Part shown: positions 1-8,457 of the stretch, one piece after another
Layout: every line of letters starts with the position of its first letter
Position numbering within the stretch: position 1 is the stretch's first letter
DNA from: a virus
Direction: 5' to 3' (one strand)
IMG/VR virus record: IMGVR_UViG_3300025168_013869
Span: 1 to 63,378 of that record
Length of the DNA: 63,378 nucleotides
Position numbers and translations under genes: made by a program
Notes under the pieces: generated by a model
The model's database searches: none
The model's input: the letters and a program-made list of their open reading frames with translations, nothing else
Told to the model about the DNA's origin: nothing

Positions 1-397
1 CATCTGCAATTTGAGGTATATGAGTATCAGTTGCTTCTTCTATCTCACCTCCTTTAGTAACATGCTTCTTAAGTAGATGTTTTAAGCTTACTTTGAACTC
101 AGTATCATCTTCTGTTTCAACTTCATTCATACCTGGCATATAATCTCTTACCCAATGAGTACTACTTAATCTTTCCATTGATACTCGTTCTACTTCTTTT
201 TGTTGTATATTAAAGAATACAACCTCATTCTTCTTAGTATCAAGGAATGCTATCTCACTTGGATATCTATGATCATTGGTTGCAATATATTGTACTTGAT
301 CATTAGGCTTAGATTTTAGTTTAGGATCTACAAATGGTTTCACTTCATTAAGCTTTGCTTCTGATAATACTTCGTTTAATAATTTTTTTAGTTTCAT
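1..397 (-). CDS. Partial gene with N-terminal [L/I]-x-E leader, function unknown
   Basis: Open reading frame entering from the left edge; its 3' end lies outside the window. The ATG at 397 lies 1 nt after the stop of the gene upstream (TAA, T, ATG), so the two are probably translationally coupled. The visible 132 residues start MKLKKLLNEVLSEA, the Lys/Leu leader shared with six other proteins here, with candidate L-N-E and L-S-E cleavage points at residues 7-9 and 11-13. The rest is charged, with no family I recognise. By analogy with T4 capsid-targeting sequences it may be a head-packaged protein; that is inference. Confidence 0.75.
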   Translation of the reverse strand, partial: MKLKKLLNEVLSEAKLNEVKPFVDPKLKSKPNDQVQYIATNDHRYPSEIAFLDTKKNEVVFFNIQQKEVERVSMERLSSTHWVRDYMPGMNEVETEDDTEFKVSLKHLLKKHVTKGGEIEEATDTHIPQIAD

Positions 398-398
398 A

Positions 399-1340
399 TT
401 ATCTTCTTTCTATTTCAGCTAATGCCTTTGCACAAGCTGCTCTAAAACTTTCCATGAAATCTTCTACTCTAGGTTCATCTGGTCCTGTATCTTGAAACCA
501 CTCAATTGCATTTCCAAGATCTGCTCCTTCTCTATGATAATTAACATCTGTAAATGATTCTGAAGCAGCTTCCATTGTTCCTATGTTATCAAATGTGATA
601 TCAGGTGCTTCTGCTCCCCATCGTAACATACCAGTATAATCAAAATCATTTGACCACTTATCACCTGGTTCAAATATCCCAGTTCCTGCTGCTTCATTTA
701 CACCTTCGAAAGCTGATTTAGTTGGTTTTCCTTTTAATGCATCTACACATGCTTTATTAAATTTCTTAAACCAACCTCTTGCTTCTGATGGTGATCTATC
801 TTGCATTAGTTCAATTCCCATATTTAGATGACTTGCTATATCATCTGCTTGTTCATCATCTATATCTTCAAATTTATCTGATAGTTTAACTAGGGCATCT
901 TCACCAACATTACTCTTGATAGTTGAACCTATCATCAATAAAGGTTTTAGGCCTCTTGCTAATGCTTCAGTCATAGTTGCACGATCAACACTTTCTGCTC
1001 TAGGTGCATCTTGCATAATTGCATCCATTGCATCTCTATCTAAATCTACACTTGGAAGAACATCTGCTGGAATTGGATGTTTACTATGTAATTGCTTTAC
1101 TATGTTTATCCACTCTTTATCAAATTGAGTACCAGTAGGTGGTAATTGACCTTGGTGCCAGTATACATATGTCATTATATCATCTGGTTGGTATTCCCAC
1201 CAAGTGTTTAAGTCAGGAAACTTCTCTCCTGGTATTCTTGTTCTTAAAGATTTAAGCATAGGATCACTTCCTGGTCCTTCGTTTAAATTTCTTTGCCATT
1301 TCTGATGATTGAATACACCATTTTTTATATAATTACTCAT
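399..1340 (-). CDS. Hypothetical protein, possible head-packaged protein
   Basis: 313 residues, soluble and acidic, with no domain I recognise. The N-terminus contains QRNLNE followed by GPG near residues 16-24; this fits the [L/I]-x-E protease pattern seen in other proteins here but lacks the canonical MKLKxLL start, so the link is weak. The C-terminal half is rich in Trp, Asp and Glu and ends in an amphipathic helix. The ATG is preceded by AAGGGAAAA, a usable ribosome binding site. It is the second gene of a unit that also holds the 1353-1568 membrane protein upstream and the leader-bearing partial gene downstream. Confidence 0.7.
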   Translation of the reverse strand: MSNYIKNGVFNHQKWQRNLNEGPGSDPMLKSLRTRIPGEKFPDLNTWWEYQPDDIMTYVYWHQGQLPPTGTQFDKEWINIVKQLHSKHPIPADVLPSVDLDRDAMDAIMQDAPRAESVDRATMTEALARGLKPLLMIGSTIKSNVGEDALVKLSDKFEDIDDEQADDIASHLNMGIELMQDRSPSEARGWFKKFNKACVDALKGKPTKSAFEGVNEAAGTGIFEPGDKWSNDFDYTGMLRWGAEAPDITFDNIGTMEAASESFTDVNYHREGADLGNAIEWFQDTGPDEPRVEDFMESFRAACAKALAEIERR

Positions 1341-1352
1341 ATTGTTTTCCCT

Positions 1353-1568
1353 TTATTTCTTTGCAAATTTTTCTGCGCCAGCTATTCCAAAACAGCCTAT
1401 TACAATCCACATAAATGAATTGTATATAATTTCATTGATAACTAAATCTTTCCCTAAATATCCAGTAACTAGGTCCATTAGAGCAAAAATGGTCATTACT
1501 ATAAATGCTATAAAACCTACTACAGTTTTTTCATTCCATTCATTATCATTCTTAAATATACCCCACAT
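1353..1568 (-). CDS. Small two-helix membrane protein (holin-like?)
   Basis: 71 residues with two predicted transmembrane stretches, about residues 15-36 and 46-65, a short N-terminal cytoplasmic part and a basic C-terminus (EKFAKK). Size and topology fit a class II-like holin, but many small phage membrane proteins look the same, so the role is a guess. It sits directly behind a strong promoter-like element (about 1584-1608), with AAAAGGAAAA ahead of the ATG. It is the first gene of the leftmost transcription unit in the window. Confidence 0.65.
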   Translation of the reverse strand: MWGIFKNDNEWNEKTVVGFIAFIVMTIFALMDLVTGYLGKDLVINEIIYNSFMWIVIGCFGIAGAEKFAKK

Positions 1569-1583
1569 AGTTTTCCTTTTATA

Positions 1584-1611
1584 TAAATATCAAGTTAATT
1601 AGAATTCCTCC
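1584..1611 (-). promoter_or_regulatory. Promoter-like element upstream of 1353-1568
   Basis: On the minus strand the core reads TGATATTTATAT, matching the recurrent TTATATTWATAT core of this genome. A GG pair lies about 15-19 nt upstream, one base off the spacing seen elsewhere. The element overlaps the 3' end of the 1599-1976 gene. The assignment rests on similarity to the better-conserved copies. Confidence 0.5.
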
Positions 1612-1976
1612 ATTATGATTTCATCTATCTTATCTTGTACTTCTTTCTTTGTTGCTTCCATTTCCATCATAATGTTTGCTTGGTATCTCTTAGTTTCTTT
1701 ACCATTAACAAATACTATAACTGTCGGAGTAACTACTATACTAAAATCTTTTTGCCAATCACCTTTGTCTATTAAAATTCGTTTTGTTCCTACATCAGAT
1801 AAGTCATGTAACCATTCTACATTATTACCTGCATTCCAACTAGCATTAAATTCTACTACACATATATCTTCATCACAAGTATAAGTTTGGCCTTTTGCGG
1901 AACTACATACTAACATTAAAAATAATATTAATATGTAACCGGCCATCATTTTTATCCATGTATAATCTTTTTTCAT
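1599..1976 (-). CDS. Exported thioredoxin-fold protein lacking the CxxC motif
   Basis: 125 residues. Residues 1-29 look like a signal peptide or N-terminal anchor: a basic start, the hydrophobic stretch GYILILFLMLV, then SSAKGQ. The remainder has thioredoxin-fold hallmarks: VVEFNASWNAG where active thioredoxins have WCxxC, then a cis-Pro region TPTVIVFVNGKE. Both catalytic cysteines are absent, so dithiol redox activity is unlikely. A Cys after LMLV could make it a lipoprotein, but the -1 residue is Val, a poor lipobox. It is encoded close to two other envelope-targeted proteins (2542-3633 and 3940-7341). Confidence 0.7.
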   Translation of the reverse strand: MKKDYTWIKMMAGYILILFLMLVCSSAKGQTYTCDEDICVVEFNASWNAGNNVEWLHDLSDVGTKRILIDKGDWQKDFSIVVTPTVIVFVNGKETKRYQANIMMEMEATKKEVQDKIDEIIMEEF

Positions 1977-1989
1977 AACTTATCCTTTA

Positions 1990-2274
1990 TTATCTTAATG
2001 CGTCAATTTTATCATTTAACTTCTCAAGTTGTTCTTTAATTTCTTTAACATCTTCTTGAGTTGTCATGATAGTTTGTCTAACCAATTGGTCTTTCATGTC
2101 AAATTCCATTCTTGTTATTTCAGGTGATGGTGGTTCTGGTAATTCTCTAGCTTCGGCTATATCAGCCTGCAACATAAACCACATAGATATTACTGTAGCC
2201 ATTGCAGCTCCTATTCCAATTAAGGTTTTTATTGATACCTTAAATCCACTATCTTCATTTAACTCTTTACTCAT
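1990..2274 (-). CDS. Membrane-anchored coiled-coil protein
   Basis: 94 residues: a short polar N-terminus, one transmembrane helix at about 18-38 (LIGIGAAMATVISMWFML), a Pro-rich hinge (LPEPPSP), and a C-terminal coiled coil at about 55-94 with regular Leu/Ile heptads. The layout resembles an inner-membrane spanin or another anchored lysis or adsorption factor, but no motif proves this. The next gene (2286-2540) has the mirror layout, coiled coil first and helix last, so the two may act as a pair. Confidence 0.65.
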   Translation of the reverse strand: MSKELNEDSGFKVSIKTLIGIGAAMATVISMWFMLQADIAEARELPEPPSPEITRMEFDMKDQLVRQTIMTTQEDVKEIKEQLEKLNDKIDALR

Positions 2275-2285
2275 TTACTTTCTCC

Positions 2286-2540
2286 TTAATTCCAAAAGAT
2301 TAGTTTACCTAATATACCTATTAAAACTACCCAAATAGACCATAAAGTCTTTTGAGCACCTTTTCTGAATGTGGTATTTTTATTGACTCTTGCGATGGCA
2401 CCATCATCTGGACCTAACAGTTGTTTCTTTATCATTGTTAAATCGTCTTGCATCTTTACTTGATTGTCTTTAATATGACATACGTCATTCTTTACTACCT
2501 TTATCTCGGTATATAAATTTTCATTTGTTGGTCTTGCCAT
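2286..2540 (-). CDS. Small coiled-coil protein with C-terminal membrane helix
   Basis: 84 residues from the ATG at 2540, which lies 1 nt past the stop of the upstream gene. An upstream in-frame alternative would overlap that gene by about 80 nt and is less likely. The N-terminal 50 residues are charged and heptad-like (EIKVVKNDVCHIKDNQVKMQDDL); the C-terminus is one hydrophobic helix (TLWSIWVVLIGILGKLIFWN). A tail-anchored topology is likely. No family recognised. Confidence 0.65.
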   Translation of the reverse strand: MARPTNENLYTEIKVVKNDVCHIKDNQVKMQDDLTMIKKQLLGPDDGAIARVNKNTTFRKGAQKTLWSIWVVLIGILGKLIFWN

Positions 2541-2541
2541 C

Positions 2542-3633
2542 TTAAAATACCCTATAATTAATTCCTGCACTAAATCCGTGCCACTTTCTATTCCAATACT
2601 TGTTATAAGTACCTTCTGCAAATATACCTAAATTCTTAGAAAACCAATGTCCAAATATTATTCCTCCAGAATAATCAGACCATTGTCCTTCATTATATTT
2701 ATGATAACTAAATTCTCCACCATCATCATAATGATATGGCATTACATTACCCCATACATGTAACCAACTCTTCTTAGTATAATTATAGTAATCAAACCCA
2801 AGAACCATAGAATATTGTATAGTATTTTTTAATTCTCCTCGTTTCTTTTCAGTATAATCAGATAACATATTTGGTATTGCAACTGCTTCCCAGACTTCTG
2901 TACTTGTTGCAACTGAATTACCTGATGGGTCTAAGTATTCAACTCCACCTTCACCATCAAAGTTAACTGAATATCCTTCTTCAAGTGCTAAAAATGTATA
3001 ATGTAAATTGTTATTTGATAATAGCCATTCCTCTAATGGATCATATCCATAAGGTTCTGATAACCTTTGAGCTGCTCCTATGTTAACAGATAATCCATCT
3101 ACTTTATCAATATTATATCTATATCTTTGTGATGCTTCAAAGTATTCAATATCTGCAAAACCATCTTGAAGGTATTCTACTTTTGCTATAAAGTGTTTCC
3201 AACAGTATTTATTACTACATCCATCATCTGCTATATATCTAATAAAGTGATGTTGATCTAAGTAACGTTCTCCTTCCTGTCTCTTAAGCTTTCCTTCAAA
3301 TAGAAATTCTACATTATTTGACCATCTTCCAACTGTTGCTGCATCTGAGAATGAATTTTCTGTTCCGTTCTTAAATGCTTCTTTAGGTTGATATCCGAAT
3401 TTCTTAAATTTTCTAATTCCTAATATAATAGAATAATCATAAGGAGTTTCTACCACAGAAGTATTTAATCCATTTGTAACTGAATAGACATCTCTATCTG
3501 ATAAAGAGGTTCCTCCATTAACAGCTCCATACACTGTTCCAAATTTGAATATCTTTTTGAAATCAATTTTTTTCTCTTGAGCACTAACTTGTAAGCTAAT
3601 TACTGCAAGTATTATTATTATTAGTTTTTTCAT
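2542..3633 (-). CDS. Exported outer-membrane beta-barrel-like protein
   Basis: Start chosen at the ATG at 3633, 4 nt after the upstream stop; this gives a clean signal peptide (MKKLIIIILAVISLQVSAQ) with a Bacteroidota-style cut before Gln. An upstream in-frame TTG at 3657 is possible but would bury the signal. The mature part (about 345 residues) is rich in Tyr, Phe, Trp and Gly with alternating strands, and ends in an aromatic strand, SAGINYRVF, as barrel proteins do for BAM-dependent insertion. It lies next to the T9SS-targeted protein. A virion component or an infection-time change to the host surface are both possible. Confidence 0.7.
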   Translation of the reverse strand: MKKLIIIILAVISLQVSAQEKKIDFKKIFKFGTVYGAVNGGTSLSDRDVYSVTNGLNTSVVETPYDYSIILGIRKFKKFGYQPKEAFKNGTENSFSDAATVGRWSNNVEFLFEGKLKRQEGERYLDQHHFIRYIADDGCSNKYCWKHFIAKVEYLQDGFADIEYFEASQRYRYNIDKVDGLSVNIGAAQRLSEPYGYDPLEEWLLSNNNLHYTFLALEEGYSVNFDGEGGVEYLDPSGNSVATSTEVWEAVAIPNMLSDYTEKKRGELKNTIQYSMVLGFDYYNYTKKSWLHVWGNVMPYHYDDGGEFSYHKYNEGQWSDYSGGIIFGHWFSKNLGIFAEGTYNKYWNRKWHGFSAGINYRVF

Positions 3634-3637
3634 ATTA

Positions 3638-3943
3638 TTAGTTCCAATGGTTATCAAATATTGCTTTACCAGTTTTCTTAAACGCTTCCCAGTTTTTCCA
3701 AAATGTAGATCTTGGATCTAATACATCTTTTTGTACTGCATCATACATAGCATTAGCTTCTTTTTCAAATAAAGGTGCATTAGGTTTGTTTCTATGTTTT
3801 TTAGATACTGCTGCTAATTTCTGTACTGCCTTGTCCAATGTTACTGCAGCCTTAATTACTCTTTCATGAGCCTTCTGTATTACAATTGCATCTTTAACTT
3901 GCCATTGTTGACTAGCTTCAGTTAATAAGTCTTTTAATTTCAT
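3638..3943 (-). CDS. Small protein with canonical MKLKDLLTE leader
   Basis: 101 residues starting MKLKDLLTE followed by Ala, an almost exact match in layout to T4 internal-protein capsid-targeting sequences (about ten residues ending [L/I]-x-E, then Ala). The remainder is helical and basic (AHERVIKAAVTLDKAVQKLAAV, then KKHRNKPN), as expected of a DNA-associated internal head protein. It overlaps the stop of the 3940-7341 gene by 4 nt. Inference: processed in the prohead and perhaps injected. Confidence 0.75.
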   Translation of the reverse strand: MKLKDLLTEASQQWQVKDAIVIQKAHERVIKAAVTLDKAVQKLAAVSKKHRNKPNAPLFEKEANAMYDAVQKDVLDPRSTFWKNWEAFKKTGKAIFDNHWN

Positions 3944-6900
3944 TGTTTAATCACCTTTTTACTATATCTACTACTATTATAAAGTATAACCATATTATAT
4001 ATACCATTCGGTAACTTGGATAAATCTAAGCGTTTAGTATTTCGTTCACTAACCACCTTAGACCCTATCATATCATACAATTCTACTTCTATTTCTAATC
4101 TTGTTTCTATTGTTACTATATCCTTAGTTGGATTAGGATAAACTACAATTCCTAATGCTGATATATCTTCTATTGAAGTTGGCCAACCTAATTGACAATA
4201 GTCATACATTGATTGACATGATGCATCCCAATCATTAGTACAACAAAAATCATCAACGTCTATTACCCAAGCATAACAACCATCATTTAACCAATAAGGA
4301 ATTCCAGGTCCTCCATAACAACCTGCATCATATAAACATGCTAATGTATCAGATACATTTGCAGCTGGATTATAATTATAAGCTGCCACATCTGTACATC
4401 CTGATACTGCTGTTATACATGTATTAACTGGTTCATAACATGCATTTGGATCATAGTTCAATGCAGTTGCATCCATACAACCTGAGATGTAACAACATGT
4501 ATTATCTGATGTATTTGCTAATGGATTGTAATTTAATGCTGATACATCATTACATCCATATATGAAAGGAATACAATTTCCATTATCCACATTTGCTAAT
4601 GCATTATAATTAAACATTATACTATCCATACATCCATATATTGGATTGATACATGTACCATCATCTGTATTAGCATTAGCATTATAATTTAATGCATTTG
4701 GATTAGTACATCCATATATAAACGGCACACAAGTATTATTATCTGTATTGGCTAATGGATTGTAATTGAATTGAGTTGAGTCTGTACATCCGTATATTGG
4801 ATTGATACAAGAACCATCATCTGTATTTGCTAGTAAATTGTAATTTAACGCTACAGGGTTTGTACATCCATACACATATCCTACACATGAATTATTATCT
4901 GTATTTGCTAAAGGATCATAATTAAATGAGGTTGAATCTGTACACCCATATACAAATGGAATACATGAATTATTATCTGTATTTGCATTTTGGTTATAGT
5001 TCCACATTGTATTGTCCATACATCCATATATAAATGGAACACAACTACCATTGTCTGTATTTGCTAAAGGATCATAATTAAATTGAGTTGCATCTGTACA
5101 ACCTAATACTGGATATATACATCCTATATTAATATTTGCTAATGAATCATAGTTAAGTGCTGTTGGATCAGTACAACCTAACACTTCTGCAATACATGTT
5201 CCATTATCTGTATTGGCATTTACATCGTAATTAAATGCTAAAGGATCTATACATCCTTCAATAACTGGAATACAACCTACACTTGTATTTGCTGTTATAT
5301 CATAATTAAATGCTGATGTATCTGTACAACCATATACAAATGGAATACAATTACCGTCATCAGTATTAGCAGCTGCATTATAATTAAATTGTGTAATGTC
5401 CATGCAACCATTAATAACTGGTATACATGATGATTGATCATTTGAATTTGCTGATGGATTAAAGTTAAATGCTGTAGTATCCATACACCCAATTACTTCT
5501 GCAATACATCCTCCATCATCTACATTTGCAGTTGGATCATAATTAAATGCTAAATCATTTGTACATCCTAACACTATTGGTATACATGTACTAGGCATAT
5601 TAGCTAATGGATCATAATTAAATGCTAATGCATCCATACAACCAATTATACCATCTGTACAGTAGTCACCACATTCAGGTACATTATTATACTTGAACGG
5701 AAATTTCTTTATAGGATCTAACCAAGCATTTGTTCCTCCTGATAATGTAGTATCTCCTTCAGGTCCTATTAAATAGAATCCATTTTGATCTGCTGTTGAT
5801 GATGAATTACCTGGAGCAAAGAACATTATATCTACTGGACTTAATGCACTTAAACTAATTGTAAATGTTTGTTGTCCGCCATCATATGGTCCCATCATAA
5901 ATGGACCGAATGTTGTAGTATCTTGTAATACTCCTAACCATGCTCCAAACCAACCATCTTGAGCTGCATCTGTAATTACTAATGTATAATCACAAGTTGG
6001 AATTATATCCATTGTGTTTGCTGATGAATTATAATCTGGTGAAGTAGGATCTATACAACCTAATACTACTGGTGTTAAACAAGTACTATCATCTTGTGTT
6101 GCTTGAGGATTGTATTCTGTAAATCCGGGAGTTGTACATCCTAAGATGGCATTAACAGTACATGGAGCAACAGTATATAGTACTGACGTATCCGTTCCAA
6201 AATTAGCATTAGGAGATTGTATTGATAATATAGTATCACCACAAAGAGTTTGTACTAAAGCACTACCATCTACTCCTCCGTAACATGAACCACAAAGCCC
6301 ATCACCAAAATTATCCATTAATGTAAATTCTACAACAGTACCATTAGGTACACATACTTCAGTTATAACTGTTTCACCTTCTCCTGAATATAATGAAGAC
6401 ACAGCTAATATATTACCTGTTGTGTCTGCTAATTCCCAACTAGTTTCACCAAAATAAGTATCCGTCATTATTGTCACTACTATGTTGGATTCTCCAGCTG
6501 CGCAATTTGCAGGTGGAGCTTGACATGAACTATCATCTGAATTGGCCCATGGATTATAATTTAATGCAGTTGGATCTGTACAACCAGGTATACAATCAGG
6601 AGTTGTAATTACTAAAGTGTCTGTATAAGTTGAATCGGTTAACATACCTACAAAATAGTATGTCATGTTAGGTTGCTGGTTTTGGTAAATTAATGCTGTA
6701 TTTGACCAATTAGAAGGATAAGGATACCATTGTGATCCTAAATTATAAAGATCTGTTGATCTAGTATATGAAGCCATTCTACAATTAGGATTCGGCATAT
6801 TAGACCAATTATATTTAACTGTGGCAGTAGCTCCTGTACAATAAGTTTCTACATAGAAAGTATCTAAACCATTACATGGTGGATAGATGCAAGAACCATC

Positions 6901-7341
6901 ATCAGTTGTTGCAGTATTATCATAGTTAGTTGCTATTGAATCTGTACACCCTGATAATGGTGGTGCACATGGTTGTATATTGACTAATGTATCTAATTGA
7001 AAGAACATCATCCATAAAGGATCATAGTTTAATATTTGACCTTGGCAATCATTTTGCATCTTAAACCAAGCTGGATTGTTTGAATTCCAACCATCACCAT
7101 AAGAATCATTTAATGTAATAACATAATTACCTGAGTTAATGCTAATTGTAGTATCTAAATATTGATATGCAATTGTTGGTTGATGAAAAATTGCTGTATC
7201 GCCATTAACAGTATCTTCAACCATAAACCAATTGGACTCTTGTGGAGCCCAACTATCATATTGTACTTTGAATTGTACCCAACTATCTTGCGCTAATAAC
7301 ATTGTTGGCAATAAAGCCAGTAATAATATAAACTTCTTCAT
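3940..7341 (-). CDS. Giant secreted Cys-repeat protein with T9SS sorting domain
   Basis: 1133 residues. Residues 1-17 are a signal peptide (MKKFILLLALLPTMLLA, then QDS). N-terminal beta-rich domains follow, holding a few scattered repeats. About residues 565-1005 are a near-continuous array of a 22-26 residue unit of the form GCTDxxAxNYDPxANTDDGSC, about 21 copies in all. A Cys-rich module follows (about 1007-1050), then a C-terminal domain beginning YPNPTKDIVTIE and ending SRYSKKVIKQ, a type A T9SS sorting domain (Por secretion tail). In Bacteroidota this tail routes proteins through the type IX system to the surface. The gene lies in tight phage context, between a small membrane protein gene and a leader-bearing gene. 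An AGGAGA site precedes the start. Confidence 0.9.
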   Translation of the reverse strand: MKKFILLLALLPTMLLAQDSWVQFKVQYDSWAPQESNWFMVEDTVNGDTAIFHQPTIAYQYLDTTISINSGNYVITLNDSYGDGWNSNNPAWFKMQNDCQGQILNYDPLWMMFFQLDTLVNIQPCAPPLSGCTDSIATNYDNTATTDDGSCIYPPCNGLDTFYVETYCTGATATVKYNWSNMPNPNCRMASYTRSTDLYNLGSQWYPYPSNWSNTALIYQNQQPNMTYYFVGMLTDSTYTDTLVITTPDCIPGCTDPTALNYNPWANSDDSSCQAPPANCAAGESNIVVTIMTDTYFGETSWELADTTGNILAVSSLYSGEGETVITEVCVPNGTVVEFTLMDNFGDGLCGSCYGGVDGSALVQTLCGDTILSIQSPNANFGTDTSVLYTVAPCTVNAILGCTTPGFTEYNPQATQDDSTCLTPVVLGCIDPTSPDYNSSANTMDIIPTCDYTLVITDAAQDGWFGAWLGVLQDTTTFGPFMMGPYDGGQQTFTISLSALSPVDIMFFAPGNSSSTADQNGFYLIGPEGDTTLSGGTNAWLDPIKKFPFKYNNVPECGDYCTDGIIGCMDALAFNYDPLANMPSTCIPIVLGCTNDLAFNYDPTANVDDGGCIAEVIGCMDTTAFNFNPSANSNDQSSCIPVINGCMDITQFNYNAAANTDDGNCIPFVYGCTDTSAFNYDITANTSVGCIPVIEGCIDPLAFNYDVNANTDNGTCIAEVLGCTDPTALNYDSLANINIGCIYPVLGCTDATQFNYDPLANTDNGSCVPFIYGCMDNTMWNYNQNANTDNNSCIPFVYGCTDSTSFNYDPLANTDNNSCVGYVYGCTNPVALNYNLLANTDDGSCINPIYGCTDSTQFNYNPLANTDNNTCVPFIYGCTNPNALNYNANANTDDGTCINPIYGCMDSIMFNYNALANVDNGNCIPFIYGCNDVSALNYNPLANTSDNTCCYISGCMDATALNYDPNACYEPVNTCITAVSGCTDVAAYNYNPAANVSDTLACLYDAGCYGGPGIPYWLNDGCYAWVIDVDDFCCTNDWDASCQSMYDYCQLGWPTSIEDISALGIVVYPNPTKDIVTIETRLEIEVELYDMIGSKVVSERNTKRLDLSKLPNGIYNMVILYNSSRYSKKVIKQ
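4323..5643 (-). repeat. Tandem protein-coding repeat array (Cys/Asn/Asp units)
   Basis: About 1.3 kb of in-frame tandem units of roughly 70-78 bp inside the 3940-7341 gene, each coding for G-C-[TM]-[DN]-x2-[AQ]-[FL]-N-Y-[DN] followed by x-A-N-[TV]-[DN]-[DN]-x-[ST]-C. Two Cys per unit and runs of Asp/Asn suggest disulfide-pinned, calcium-binding turns. Units vary at synonymous sites, so the array is not freshly amplified. Four or so more degenerate copies lie upstream, between about 6000 and 6960. Confidence 0.9.
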
Positions 7342-7361
7342 ATAGATGTCTCCTAATAGAT

Positions 7362-7661
7362 TTAGTTTTTACAACAACCGGTGTTTCCACCTTTACATAA
7401 TTTACAACCACATGTAGTTAGATATGCCCAACCTAATGCTCCTGCTAATATTATAGTTCCCCATACAAAACTTACACCAAATGAGCATCCAGCTCCTACT
7501 GCTAATATGTATCCACCATAACATTTACAGTGACATAATATTAAATCATACATTGATTTATTTTCTTTATACTCTGCTACTAACTTTTCATCTAACTCAG
7601 TACTATCAAGTACTTTCTTTACTACTTTCTTTACTACTTTTTTTGCTGTTTTCTTTGCCAT
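7362..7661 (-). CDS. Small Cys-rich membrane protein with Lys-rich start
   Basis: 99 residues. The N-terminal 18 residues repeat KKVV (MAKKTAKKVVKKVVKKVL). A hydrophobic segment spans about residues 50-80 (ILAVGAGCSFGVSFVWGTIILAGALGW). Cysteines cluster before it (CHCKC) and in the tail (CGCKLCKGG, CCKN), enough to bind a metal. No known family. It lies just upstream of the T9SS-targeted gene in the same unit, 20 nt away. Confidence 0.6.
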   Translation of the reverse strand: MAKKTAKKVVKKVVKKVLDSTELDEKLVAEYKENKSMYDLILCHCKCYGGYILAVGAGCSFGVSFVWGTIILAGALGWAYLTTCGCKLCKGGNTGCCKN

Positions 7662-7681
7662 TTTAATGTCCTTTAAATTAA

Positions 7682-8023
7682 TTAATCTTTATCTGGATGA
7701 TATTCCAGAGTAACTTTCTTTACTGCTTTTCCTTTTGATGTACCATCAGCTATTAACCCAATTGGTACTATATTATCAGGAGTAGTATACCAATATTGAA
7801 CTTCGTATCCTTTACCATCAGTCCATTTTACTATTAATCCTCTATCTGCTCCTCCTGGCTCTACCTCGGCTTTAAGTACTATTTCTTTTTTTGGTGGTAA
7901 TACCATATCAATAGCTTTTTTACCTGCTCTTTTTGGTGAATCACTATCATGCCAATCTTTAGGAATTTCTACAAATCCTGATCCTTTAACTAGGTCTGCT
8001 AATTTAATTTTTTTATCGGCCAT
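7682..8023 (-). CDS. Hypothetical small basic protein
   Basis: 113 residues with no recognised domain. The N-terminus MADKKIKLADLV recalls the leaders of neighbouring genes but has no [L/I]-x-E site within the first 20 residues, so I do not count it in that set. Residues 60-105 look like a small beta domain. Start and upstream stop overlap as TAATG, so translation is coupled to the 8023-8841 gene. Confidence 0.6.
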   Translation of the reverse strand: MADKKIKLADLVKGSGFVEIPKDWHDSDSPKRAGKKAIDMVLPPKKEIVLKAEVEPGGADRGLIVKWTDGKGYEVQYWYTTPDNIVPIGLIADGTSKGKAVKKVTLEYHPDKD

Positions 8024-8457
8024 TACATTTTCTCTAATTGATCTGATTGTTTTGTTAATACATCACCAGGTCTATATGATTTAGATTTATCTCCATTAGT
8101 TACTGAATATTTAACTTCGCCAGCATTTGGTAAATCTATTACAATTCCTTTAGAACCAAAATGAGGACATCCTGGATCTTTATCATTTACAATATCTCCA
8201 GTACCAAATTTATATCCGTCATGATCTTCTGATACATATACATCTTCAATTGGTTTCTTTTTAAGTTCTTTTTCTTTTTCTTTAGCCGCTTTAATTTTAG
8301 CATCAGCTGCATCAGCCATTGCATCAATAGCTAACTGTTCTGCATCTGCCTCATCTTGACTAATTTCTGCTAAAGGATTATATTTCATCTTTATCATATT
8401 TCTTTCAGATGGTAATTGTCCTAATATACTCTCACTTATTAAATCTTTTAATTTCAT
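8023..8457 (-). CDS. Nested in-frame product with MKLKDLISE leader
   Basis: In-frame internal ATG at 8457 within the 8023-8841 gene, giving 144 residues that begin MKLKDLISE then Ser, the same leader as neighbouring head-protein candidates. AGGAGG sits 7 nt upstream, a far better ribosome binding site than most genes in this window have. I infer independent initiation. Alternatively the two proteins were once separate genes and became fused by loss of the stop between them, leaving the second start intact. Confidence 0.6.
   Translation of the reverse strand: MKLKDLISESILGQLPSERNMIKMKYNPLAEISQDEADAEQLAIDAMADAADAKIKAAKEKEKELKKKPIEDVYVSEDHDGYKFGTGDIVNDKDPGCPHFGSKGIVIDLPNAGEVKYSVTNGDKSKSYRPGDVLTKQSDQLEKM

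Noticed and set aside
5295-5492. 65-codon minus-strand frame inside the Cys-repeat array
   Set aside because: Shadow frame of the repeat; Leu/Gln/His-rich repetition mirrors the period of the real gene.
4323-5643. Regular about 75-bp repeats that could be taken for a CRISPR-like or minisatellite array
   Set aside because: They are in frame, code for a conserved Cys/Asn/Asp unit with many synonymous differences, and sit inside one open reading frame.
7682-8023. MADKKIKLADLV as a member of the leader set
   Set aside because: It lacks the [L/I]-x-E ending at the expected distance; the similarity is only Lys/Leu richness.
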